DNA from: Lacibacter luteus
GTDB taxonomy: Bacteria > Bacteroidota > Bacteroidia > Chitinophagales > Chitinophagaceae
Length of the DNA: 64,000 nucleotides
Direction: 5' to 3'
NCBI RefSeq assembly: GCF_004118265.1
Contig: NZ_SDHW01000007.1
Location: forward strand, 186,001-250,000
A program made the translations under genes and the position numbers. Below are positions 43,649 through 52,022 of this stretch, one piece after another (the first letter of the stretch is position 1; every line of letters begins with the position of its first letter). A model generated the notes under the pieces. The model had not been told where the DNA came from. It did not search any database and was given only the letters and a program-made list of their open reading frames with translations.

Positions 43649-46600
43649 ATGAACAGCCGCATTACTTACATTCTGTTAATTGCATGTTGCAGTTTTACCT
43701 TGCAGTTAACTGCACAAACAACAGCAATCAATAACGATCCCCAGGCACGCTTTAAACAGGCGCAGGAATTTTTTCTTAACGATCAATACAGTCTTGCACT
43801 ACCGCTTTTACGTGAGTTAAAGCAGGAAGTACAAACATCTACTGTACTTAACAGCGGCATACAGGTGCAGGAAATTGATTATTACCTGCTGGCTTGTGGT
43901 TTACAGCAAAACGATGAAAGGGTAGTTGCACCCAGCCGTGAGTTTATAACGGTGGTGCATAACCAGCCCCGCACGCAACAGCTCAGTTTTCATTTAGGTA
44001 ACTACTATTTCCGAAAGCAACAGTTTACCGATGCACTGGAGTTTTACGAAAAAGCCAACATCGCCAGTTTAAATAACGAACAGATATCGGAGCAGAAATT
44101 CAGAATAGGTTACTGCTATTTTACATTAAAGCAATACCAGCAGGCAAAGCCGCTTTTTAATACAATCCGTCAACTGCCAACCGATAAATATTACCTCGAT
44201 GCGAATTACTACTATGGCTTTATTGCTTACAACGATAAACAATACAACGAAGCATTGGGCTGTTTTGAAAAAGTAAAAGATCACCCTGAATATGGAAAGA
44301 TCGTTCCGTTTTACATTGCTTCCATTTATTATTTCCGTGGAGAAAAAGACAAGGCTATTAAAATTGCGGAAGATGCAGTAAAGCGTCCGAATATTCTGTA
44401 CGATCTTGAAATGAAGCAACTGCTCGGGCATGCCTATTTTGAAAAGAAAGATTACAAGCGTGCATTACCGTTGCTGGAAGAATATGTAAACAAATCGGAG
44501 AAGGTTACCCGCCAGGATCTATACGAGTTGAGTTTTTGTTATTATCAAAATAACCAGCTTACAAAAGCTATTGATGGATTTAAGCAGTTAAGTGGCAGTG
44601 AAGATTCGCTTAGCCAGAGTGCAATGTATTTGCTGGGCGATGCTTATTTAAAAACCAATCAAAAAGAAAATGCCCGTAATGCCTTTGCTTTTTGTGCAGC
44701 TAACAGCAGCAATCAGCAACAACGTGAAGTATCGCTGTTTAATTACGCCAAGCTTTCGTACGAGTTAGGTTACCAGGGGGTGGCCATCAGTGAGTTTAAA
44801 CGTTTCCTCAACGAATATCCCAGAAGTACTTACACCAACGAGGCTAAAGAATTGTTGGTAGGATTGCTAACGGGCACCAGTAACTACAAAGATGCCATTA
44901 CATTAATGGAATCGCTTACAGATCCTTCGGATGCAGCCAAGCGTTTATATCCACGTATGTTGTATGGCCGTGCAGCAGAATTAATTAATGATGGACAGCT
45001 GAACCAAGCTGAACAGTTGCTCGATAAAATTCTGAAAGATCCTTACAATGCACCGGTGTTACCGTTAACGAATTTCTGGAAAGGAGAGATTGCTTATAAA
45101 AACGACCGGCTCGATGATGCCATTCGTTTCTACGATAAATTTTTGCAAAGCGGTAATGCAGGTATGGGCGAATCAACTACAAAAGAAGCCAATTATAACA
45201 TGGGCTATTGTTACCTGCGTAAAGAAAACTTTATTGTAGCGCAGGGCTTTTTTCAGAAAGCAGTTGGCCGTATTGCATTAAACTCTGCACCAATTGACCA
45301 GGATGCGTATATACGTTTGGCCGATTGTTATTTTATGCAGAAGAATTACAAGCAGGCGTTGAGTATGTATCAGCAGGCGCTGGATTATTCCTGGCCCAAT
45401 GCAGATTATGCATTGTATCAAAAAGCAATGCTGTCGGGTGTAAACAACAGTCGATCAAAAATCGATCAGTTGTCTACTCTTCAACGTTTGTACCCCAGGA
45501 GTAACTTAATTCCCGATGCCAATATGGAAATTGCGAAGACCTATATGGCAGATGAAAAATTCCAGGCTGCTATTCCGTTTCTCAACAATGTAATCAGTGC
45601 TCCGCAAAATACAGGCTTCAAACAAAGTGCGCTGTTACAGCTTGGTGTATGTTATTTCAATTTAAATAAACGCCAGGAAGCGCTTGATCAATACAAAAAA
45701 TTACTGCAACAGTATCCAAATAGTGAAGAAGCTGCTTTTGCGTTGGAGAACATCCGTGATATTTATGTAGAGATGGGTAAGCCGCAGGAGTACGAAGCAT
45801 TTATCCGTTCAACCGGCAAAAATATTTCTGCAAGTGAAGCCGATTCATTAGCCTATGCAGCTGTTGAAGTAAAGATCAACAACAACGATTGTACGGGTGC
45901 AATTGAACAGATCACCAATTATCTTAACCGTTTCCCCAACGGAGCACATGCCATTGATGCACATTACAACCGCAGCGAATGTTACACAGCACGTAAAGAT
46001 TGGAAGAGTGCATTGCCCGGTTATGAATATGTAGCCAACCAGGGCAGCAGTCAATATGCAGAAAAAAGTGCGTTGATTGCTGCACGTTCTTATTATTTCG
46101 AGCTGAAAGATTATGCAAAAGCACAACCGTATTACGATATACTCCGCAATGTTGCTACAACAGACGACAGCAGGCTGGAAGCATTGCGAGGATCGTTGCG
46201 CTGCCATTATCAATTAAAAGAATACAAACAGGCAGCGGATGTTGCAAAAGAGCTGTTGGTTGCAAAGGGAGCAGGTAACGATGATAAAGCATTGTCGAAC
46301 CTGGTAACAGGCCGTAATCATCAATTGAATAATGCATTCGACCTTGCCATACAATCGTACCGTGCAGTTGTAACTGTTAATAAAGGTGAGTGGGCTGCAG
46401 AAGCACGCTATGAAATTGCAAAATGCTACTTCGATCTCAACAGCTTGACCAATGCGGAGAAAGCAGCGTTTGAAGTAATTAATAAAAGCGGATCGTACGA
46501 TTATTGGGTTACCAAATCGTACATTATGTTAGGCGATATTTATTTTAAACAGAAAGATTACTTCAATGCCAAAGCAACCTTCAAGAGTATTGTGGAAAAT

Positions 46601-46690
46601 GCAACCAACCCGCAGTTGAAACAGGAAGCTGAAACCAAGTTGCAACAGGTAACAGAAGAAGAGAAAAAGAATTCGAAGGTGGATGGGTAA
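43649..46690 (+). CDS. Large tetratricopeptide repeat protein
   Basis: About 1013 residues: signal peptide (ending LQLTAQ), then TPR units along the entire length (for example YYFRKQQFTDALEFYEKAN, YYQNNQLTKAIDGFKQL, IRLADCYFMQKNYKQALSMYQQAL). The protein is probably periplasmic or outer-membrane-associated, as a scaffold. It precedes a beta-barrel gene by 100 bases in the same direction. Starts at 43631 and 43649 are both possible; I chose the one next to the signal peptide. Confidence 0.85.
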   Translation: MNSRITYILLIACCSFTLQLTAQTTAINNDPQARFKQAQEFFLNDQYSLALPLLRELKQEVQTSTVLNSGIQVQEIDYYLLACGLQQNDERVVAPSREFITVVHNQPRTQQLSFHLGNYYFRKQQFTDALEFYEKANIASLNNEQISEQKFRIGYCYFTLKQYQQAKPLFNTIRQLPTDKYYLDANYYYGFIAYNDKQYNEALGCFEKVKDHPEYGKIVPFYIASIYYFRGEKDKAIKIAEDAVKRPNILYDLEMKQLLGHAYFEKKDYKRALPLLEEYVNKSEKVTRQDLYELSFCYYQNNQLTKAIDGFKQLSGSEDSLSQSAMYLLGDAYLKTNQKENARNAFAFCAANSSNQQQREVSLFNYAKLSYELGYQGVAISEFKRFLNEYPRSTYTNEAKELLVGLLTGTSNYKDAITLMESLTDPSDAAKRLYPRMLYGRAAELINDGQLNQAEQLLDKILKDPYNAPVLPLTNFWKGEIAYKNDRLDDAIRFYDKFLQSGNAGMGESTTKEANYNMGYCYLRKENFIVAQGFFQKAVGRIALNSAPIDQDAYIRLADCYFMQKNYKQALSMYQQALDYSWPNADYALYQKAMLSGVNNSRSKIDQLSTLQRLYPRSNLIPDANMEIAKTYMADEKFQAAIPFLNNVISAPQNTGFKQSALLQLGVCYFNLNKRQEALDQYKKLLQQYPNSEEAAFALENIRDIYVEMGKPQEYEAFIRSTGKNISASEADSLAYAAVEVKINNNDCTGAIEQITNYLNRFPNGAHAIDAHYNRSECYTARKDWKSALPGYEYVANQGSSQYAEKSALIAARSYYFELKDYAKAQPYYDILRNVATTDDSRLEALRGSLRCHYQLKEYKQAADVAKELLVAKGAGNDDKALSNLVTGRNHQLNNAFDLAIQSYRAVVTVNKGEWAAEARYEIAKCYFDLNSLTNAEKAAFEVINKSGSYDYWVTKSYIMLGDIYFKQKDYFNAKATFKSIVENATNPQLKQEAETKLQQVTEEEKKNSKVDG

Positions 46691-46790
46691 TAATGTATGA
46701 AGTTAGAAGTACGAAGTTCGAACGCACCGACTGACGGATACAACAGGAAGCAACGCATTAACAGCAGATCAGTATAAAGCAACAACAAAC

Positions 46791-48419
46791 ATGTACAAAT
46801 ACAATATATTTCTTTTTGTTTTCGGTTTACTTACAGTATCGGCCATTGCGCAGGATACCAGTAAGAAAAATTCGGTTGAAATTATTTCAGCATTCAAACC
46901 TGTATTAAAAAATGCAGTGAAGCTGAATTTTAACGCAACACCGCCGGCTCCCGATACAAAAGCACCCGCATTAACCTACCAGATACCGGTACAGAATTTA
47001 TTCTTTAACCTGCAGCCTGTTGGCCTAAAACCAATGAATCTGCAAATTGATTCTGCCGGACAGGCACACAACAGTAATTATATTAAAGCCGGTTATGGCA
47101 ACTACAATACACCGTTGATCGATGCAGGTTTTTCAATCGGCGATGGTAAGAAAACCAACTTCACCATTTTTGCCAATCATCTTTCACAAAAAGGAAAATT
47201 GCGGGTACAACGTTTCAGCAATACAGCATTCTCAGCCAATCTCAACACGCTTGTAAATAAAGTGGAAGTGTATGGTAAAGCCGGTTATCAAAATCAAACA
47301 TCTTTTCTGTACGGACCTGATGCTTCGTTTATAAACAGTAAAGACGATTCGTTGAAGAAGCCTTATCAAACCATCAATATCCGTGCAGGCGTGCGCAATG
47401 CATTTGTAAACAGGTTTGGCATCAGCTATAATCCCGATCTTAATATCAATGTATTCAGCGATACACGCAGTACAGAAACAAACGGCGTATTAGATCTGCC
47501 TGTTGAAGTTCGCTTTGGTAACAGTTTTGGTTTATTGGTAAGAGCAAATGCAGATCTTACAACATACACTCCAACCGGTGGTACAGCTTACAGCAACAAT
47601 CTTTTTTTCCTGAATGCTGCTGCTATGCTCAAGACTTCAAGATTGTATATTAAAGCTGGTATCCGCCCTACATGGGATCAGGGTAAACTGAATGTACTTC
47701 CAGACGTGTTGATTGATGCGCATTTGCAAGAGAAGAAAATCATTCTTACTGCCGGATGGTCGGCTTATGTACGCAAGAACAATTACATGTTCCTTGCTTC
47801 GGAAAATCCATGGATCAACCAACCAACATCACAATACAATACTCGCATTACAGAACTGTACGGCGGTTTTAAAGGAACACTGGCCAATTCGTTCAACTAT
47901 CGTGTTACAACAGGTTTTACAGAATATCTTAACCTGCCTTTGTACAGCAATCATATAACACCTGCTTTGTTTGAGGTTGTGCGTGAAGGAAAATTGCAGG
48001 CGTGGCATACGCAGGCCGAAATGGGTTTTGTGTTGCAAGATCAGTTTAATGCAAGTGCAAAAGTGGATATTTATAATTTCCTGAATCAACAGGATGAAGC
48101 CCGTCCATGGCATATACAGCCAATTGAGTTTACAACCGCTTTTCGATGGCAGCCTTCGAAGAAAATAATGGTGAAGACCGATCTGTTTGCATGGCAGGGG
48201 GCAGCTTACCGAAAAGATATTGCCGGTAACTCCGACCGTTTACCTGCGGCTTTTGATTTAAATGCCGGTGTAGAGTTTAAAGTACATCCGCTCATAAGTG
48301 TTTGGGGACAGTTTAATAACATTTTCAACAACAGCTATCAGCGCTGGAATAATTACCAGGTTGTTGGATTTAACTTACTTGCAGGAATAAGACTTACTTT
48401 TGACCAAAAGCAACAATAA
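46791..48419 (+). CDS. Outer-membrane beta-barrel protein (TonB receptor-like)
   Basis: 542 residues with a signal peptide (residues 1-20, ending AIAQD). After a Pro-rich N-terminal segment (SAFKPVLKNAVKLNFNATPP) it is a run of amphipathic strands typical of an outer-membrane barrel, ending NLLAGIRLTFDQKQQ. It lacks the plug domain of a full TonB receptor. It is between the TPR gene and the HU/CCDC81-like gene (4 bases), which suggests an envelope unit. Confidence 0.8.
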   Translation: MYKYNIFLFVFGLLTVSAIAQDTSKKNSVEIISAFKPVLKNAVKLNFNATPPAPDTKAPALTYQIPVQNLFFNLQPVGLKPMNLQIDSAGQAHNSNYIKAGYGNYNTPLIDAGFSIGDGKKTNFTIFANHLSQKGKLRVQRFSNTAFSANLNTLVNKVEVYGKAGYQNQTSFLYGPDASFINSKDDSLKKPYQTINIRAGVRNAFVNRFGISYNPDLNINVFSDTRSTETNGVLDLPVEVRFGNSFGLLVRANADLTTYTPTGGTAYSNNLFFLNAAAMLKTSRLYIKAGIRPTWDQGKLNVLPDVLIDAHLQEKKIILTAGWSAYVRKNNYMFLASENPWINQPTSQYNTRITELYGGFKGTLANSFNYRVTTGFTEYLNLPLYSNHITPALFEVVREGKLQAWHTQAEMGFVLQDQFNASAKVDIYNFLNQQDEARPWHIQPIEFTTAFRWQPSKKIMVKTDLFAWQGAAYRKDIAGNSDRLPAAFDLNAGVEFKVHPLISVWGQFNNIFNNSYQRWNNYQVVGFNLLAGIRLTFDQKQQ

Positions 48420-48423
48420 GCAG

Positions 48424-49059
48424 ATGGTTGAGTTGGTAGCACAATACCTCACATTTAAAAAGCAGGTTTCAATAAAAGGCATTGGTACTTTTTCGATTGA
48501 AGAGTTGCCGGCACGTCTCGACTTTCCGAACAGGTTGTTGCATGCTCCTGAGCATATTCTTCATTTCGATTCGAAGGGGAGCGATGATGTTTTGTTTGAG
48601 CAGTGGGTGCAAAAACAGAACGGAATTTCGCAGCAGGAGGTAAAAGAACAGCTTCAACATCTTTCCGATTCGTTTCACCGTACATTATCTGATAAAACAG
48701 AATTGACCTGGGAGAAAGTTGGACAATTCTCAAAGAAAGACCAGCAGATCTATTTCGTTTCTGCTTTTGAAGCAGTTAAACGGCCACCGGTAACTGCCGA
48801 AAAGATTATTCGTAAAAATGCGCAGCATTCCATACGTGTAGGCGAGCAGGAAAAAACGAATGTGGAAATGGAAGAATTACTGTACAGCCGGTCAAGAAAA
48901 ACCCTCAATTTTTGGTGGGTGTTAGCTTTGGTATTGTTCTTGATTGCTTTAGTTACTATTTTGTTCACCCTAAGTAATCGTTCACAACAATGGAACAGGC
49001 AGGGCAACAGCGAAAAACTAAAGCTTAAGGAAATGCCTGCATTGTATAAAATTCATTAA
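48424..49059 (+). CDS. HU/CCDC81-like domain protein with one membrane helix
   Basis: 211 residues. Two HU-CCDC81-type modules: residues 1-55 (MVELVAQYLTFKKQVSIKGIG) and 60-120 (WVQKQNGISQQEVKEQLQHL, then VGQFSKKDQQIYFVS). They are followed by a linker and a helix (about 165-187, TLNFWWVLALVLFLIALVTIL). Relatives usually end in a SPOR peptidoglycan-binding domain; here none follows. Start ATG 48424 is 4 bases after the barrel gene stop; the longer TTG start overlaps that gene. Confidence 0.75.
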   Translation: MVELVAQYLTFKKQVSIKGIGTFSIEELPARLDFPNRLLHAPEHILHFDSKGSDDVLFEQWVQKQNGISQQEVKEQLQHLSDSFHRTLSDKTELTWEKVGQFSKKDQQIYFVSAFEAVKRPPVTAEKIIRKNAQHSIRVGEQEKTNVEMEELLYSRSRKTLNFWWVLALVLFLIALVTILFTLSNRSQQWNRQGNSEKLKLKEMPALYKIH

Positions 49060-49063
49060 TCCC

Positions 49064-49984
49064 ATGACCCAGACCAGAACTGCCCCATTTATGAGCTTTC
49101 ATGTAAATTATCCTTCTTGTCCGGTATGTAAAGGTGAATCTGTAAGACCGGTTTTATCTGCTAAAGACCATACTGTAACACAGGAGAGTTTTACCATCAG
49201 CGAATGTGCTGATTGCGGCTTTCGTTTTACAGCAGATGCTCCTTCGCAAGAACTTATTCAGAAATATTATAACTCGTCGGCTTATATATCGCACAGCGAT
49301 ACAAAAAAGGGGCTGGTAAATTTCATTTACCATACCGCCCGTTTTTTTACAATGATGTCGAAAGAAAAGCTGGTAAAACGGGCATCGAAACGACAGGTAG
49401 GAATGTTGCTTGATATTGGTAGCGGAACAGGTACTTTTTTGCATACGATGGAAAGAGCAGGCTGGAGTGTGGTAGGCTTGGAGCCGGATGCAGAAGCAAG
49501 GGCTTTGGCTGTAAAAAAATACAATGTTGATATTTATCCGTCGGATGAATTGTTTCGTTTGCCAGACGCTACCTACAGCGTAATAACCATGTGGCATGTG
49601 CTCGAGCATGTACACCAGTTAGATGAATACATTGCCCGCATAAAAGCTATTCTTGCACCGAAGGCTAAATTAATTGTAGCAGTGCCAAACTATACCAGTA
49701 AAGATTGCGAAATATATGGTGCCAATTGGGCTGCCTACGATGTGCCACGTCATCTGTATCATTTTTCCCCACAATCGATGCGGACTTTAATGAAACGGCA
49801 TGGATTAAAAGTGATAGATACTAAACGTATGTGGTTCGACAGTTTTTATATTGCTATGCTCAGCGAAAAGTATATCGGCGGAAATTTTGTAAAAGCTGTG
49901 TGGAATGGTTTCCGTTCAAACCTCAGTGCCTTATTTAATAAAGAAAAATGCAGTTCGGTTGTTTATGTAATTGAGGCGGAATAA
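49064..49984 (+). CDS. Class I SAM-dependent methyltransferase with N-terminal zinc ribbon
   Basis: 306 residues. An N-terminal zinc-ribbon-like part with two Cys pairs (CPVCKG, CADCGF), then the SAM-binding motif LLDIGSGTGTFL (about residue 115) and VITMWHVLEHVHQLDEYI. The C-terminal WAAYDVPRHLYHFSP is typical of methyltransferases acting in sugar or polysaccharide pathways. Substrate unknown. It follows the HU-like gene by 4 bases. Confidence 0.88.
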   Translation: MTQTRTAPFMSFHVNYPSCPVCKGESVRPVLSAKDHTVTQESFTISECADCGFRFTADAPSQELIQKYYNSSAYISHSDTKKGLVNFIYHTARFFTMMSKEKLVKRASKRQVGMLLDIGSGTGTFLHTMERAGWSVVGLEPDAEARALAVKKYNVDIYPSDELFRLPDATYSVITMWHVLEHVHQLDEYIARIKAILAPKAKLIVAVPNYTSKDCEIYGANWAAYDVPRHLYHFSPQSMRTLMKRHGLKVIDTKRMWFDSFYIAMLSEKYIGGNFVKAVWNGFRSNLSALFNKEKCSSVVYVIEAE

Positions 49985-50000
49985 TTACATGGGATGAATT

Positions 50001-51296
50001 TTATTCATCATCATCATCTTTCATATCGTCGGGTATTTCCAGCAGTATTTTATCAATACGATGTCCGTCCATATCCATGATTTCAAAGGAGAATCCTTTC
50101 CACTCAAATTTATCACCCGCCTGTGGTATGCGTTCCAGCTCATGTAAAATAAAGCCCGCAAGCGTGTCAAACTCCTGTTCGCCTTCATTCATCCATTCTG
50201 TTTTTTCAAAACGGGAAAGGAAGTTATAGAATGGTATTTGTGCATCAATGAGGAAGCTGCCATCATCCCGTTTAATAATTTCATAATCGTCCTGGTGGGG
50301 TTCGGGTAAATCGCCAACGATGGCTTCAAGAATGTCGTTTAAGGTAATCATGCCTTCTACACTTCCATATTCATCCACAATAAAGGCACTGTGTATTTTG
50401 CCCTGCTTGAATTTTTCCAGCACCTGGTAAGCAGAGTTGTTTTCCGGAACAAACAAAGCAGGCTTCATCAGATCTTTAAACAAAGTAAAATCATCCGACA
50501 CATACAGATCCTTAATAGAAACATAACCTTTAATATCATCCAGATCGCCATCGCAAATAGGATAAATAGAGTGAGGTTGTGTTACAATTTTTTCTTTGAT
50601 GGATGATTCGTTATCGTTTACATCGAACCAGATAATATCATTACGGTGTGTCATAAGCGAAGTAATATTCCTGTCGCCCAAATGAAACACCCGTTCAATA
50701 ATTTCCTGTTCGGCTTCTTCAATGGTACCCTGTTCGGTTCCTTCGCTGATGATGGCTTTAATTTCTTCTTCCGTAACCTGTGTATCTGATACTGTTTTAA
50801 TATTCAGCAAACGAAAAATTAAATTGGTGCTGCTGTTTAAAAACCAAACCAGCGGCCCAACTGCGGTTGCAAAAGCCTTCATTGGTTTAGCCACCGCCAT
50901 CGCAATTTTTTCGGCATTAATTAAACCAATACGTTTAGGAACAAGTTCGCCCAGTATAATAGAAAGAATTGTAACAATCACAACAATTACACCGGTTGCA
51001 ATTTCTTCTGCATATTCTTTAAGCAGCGGTATGCCTGCAAAAACAGGTTCAAGGTCTTTACCGAATTTTTCGCCGGAGTACACACCCGTTAAAATAGCAA
51101 TGAGCGTAATGCCTATTTGTGCTGCAGAAAGAAACACTTCGGGATTTTCTGACAGTTCAAGTGCTGTGCGTGCACTGCTTTTACCTTTTGAAGCAAAAAT
51201 TTCGAGTCGGGTACGGCGTGCTGAAACCAACGAGATCTCAGCTATAACGAACAGGCTGTTTAAGAAAATAAGAGCGAGTAATATAAATATCTCCAT
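50001..51296 (-). CDS. CNNM/CorC family hemolysin-like membrane protein
   Basis: 431 residues: a CNNM transmembrane domain (DUF21, residues 1-190, about four helices), two CBS domains (about 205-330, RNITSLMTHRNDIIWFDV and LMKPALFVPENNS), and a C-terminal CorC/HlyC domain. Family members handle magnesium or cobalt ions. ATG 51296 is chosen because MEIFILLALIF starts the first helix. Convergent with the methyltransferase gene, 16 bases apart. Confidence 0.92.
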   Translation of the reverse strand: MEIFILLALIFLNSLFVIAEISLVSARRTRLEIFASKGKSSARTALELSENPEVFLSAAQIGITLIAILTGVYSGEKFGKDLEPVFAGIPLLKEYAEEIATGVIVVIVTILSIILGELVPKRIGLINAEKIAMAVAKPMKAFATAVGPLVWFLNSSTNLIFRLLNIKTVSDTQVTEEEIKAIISEGTEQGTIEEAEQEIIERVFHLGDRNITSLMTHRNDIIWFDVNDNESSIKEKIVTQPHSIYPICDGDLDDIKGYVSIKDLYVSDDFTLFKDLMKPALFVPENNSAYQVLEKFKQGKIHSAFIVDEYGSVEGMITLNDILEAIVGDLPEPHQDDYEIIKRDDGSFLIDAQIPFYNFLSRFEKTEWMNEGEQEFDTLAGFILHELERIPQAGDKFEWKGFSFEIMDMDGHRIDKILLEIPDDMKDDDDE

Positions 51297-51362
51297 TGTA
51301 GTGAAAGCGTAAAGATACAATCCTTATATCTAACTGCTTGTTTAAGTGAAAATAAGAAAGAA

Positions 51363-51935
51363 TCAGCTTAGTTGTAAAGGCCCAAACTGTTTGTTGAAAA
51401 TAAGTGCAGTTCTATGACCGATGAACAAACCCAATATAGCACCGCCCAACACATCAATCGGGAAATGTGCACCAACATATACCTGTGCATAACAAACCAA
51501 AAAGGCCCATAAAAATAACAACCATAAATAACGGATACCTACCTGCTTTAATGTAAGAAACACAAACATCGAAATACCGAAATGGTTGGCTGCATGCGAT
51601 GAAACAAAACTGAAACTGTAACTGCAGGGTATTAACATACGTGCAGTATCGGAAGTAAACACATCGGCGCAGGGGCGGGGGCGTTCAATAAGTGGTTTAA
51701 GTAACTGAGCGCTTAGAATATCGGTTAATGCAAAGCCTGCAAGTAAAAACAAAACCCACCACAATGCTTTTTTGCGAAAGTTTAAGAACATAAACAACAG
51801 CAAAAAAAGGTAAACGGGTACCCAGAAAAACTGGTTGCGGATAAACGGCATAGCAGCATCAAAGAGTGGATTACTCCATTTTTGGTTAATGATGCCGAAT
51901 AGCGAACGGTCAAAGTCGAGCAGGGCTTTTACCAT
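51363..51935 (-). CDS. PAP2 family membrane phosphatase
   Basis: 190 residues, about six helices. The three catalytic motifs are KPLIERPRP, YSFVSSHAANHFG and QVYVGAHFPIDVLGG. It may dephosphorylate undecaprenyl pyrophosphate, phosphatidic acid or another lipid. ATG 51935 is chosen because a -7 promoter box lies directly upstream at 51944-51951, and the 35 codons before it overlap that box. Confidence 0.9.
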   Translation of the reverse strand: MVKALLDFDRSLFGIINQKWSNPLFDAAMPFIRNQFFWVPVYLFLLLFMFLNFRKKALWWVLFLLAGFALTDILSAQLLKPLIERPRPCADVFTSDTARMLIPCSYSFSFVSSHAANHFGISMFVFLTLKQVGIRYLWLLFLWAFLVCYAQVYVGAHFPIDVLGGAILGLFIGHRTALIFNKQFGPLQLS

Positions 51936-51943
51936 GATACTGT

Positions 51944-51951
51944 CAAATATA
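51944..51951 (-). promoter_or_regulatory. Promoter -7 box of the PAP2 gene
   Basis: On the minus strand TATATTTG, a full match to TAnnTTTG, 8 bases before the ATG. The -33 region is weak. Confidence 0.5.
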
Positions 51952-51995
51952 GCAAACCACTTATGGAATAAAAGCTGTTTAAACAGAATTCTTTC

Positions 51996-52003
51996 TACTT
52001 TTG
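51996..52003 (+). promoter_or_regulatory. Promoter -7 box of the sulfatase gene
   Basis: TACTTTTG, a full match to TAnnTTTG, 19 bases before the ATG at 52023. It faces away from the PAP2 box, with 44 bases between the two. Confidence 0.5.
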
Positions 52004-52022
52004 CCCATTGCTTTAGGAAACT

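Noticed and set aside
48400-48423. Longer TTG start for the HU-like protein
   Set aside because: It would overlap the barrel gene; the ATG at 48424 gives the expected domain start.
50722-51312. 196-codon frame on the plus strand, antisense to the CNNM gene
   Set aside because: Long but fully inside the well-supported CNNM/CorC gene; low-complexity Ser/Ile-rich product is typical of an antisense shadow.
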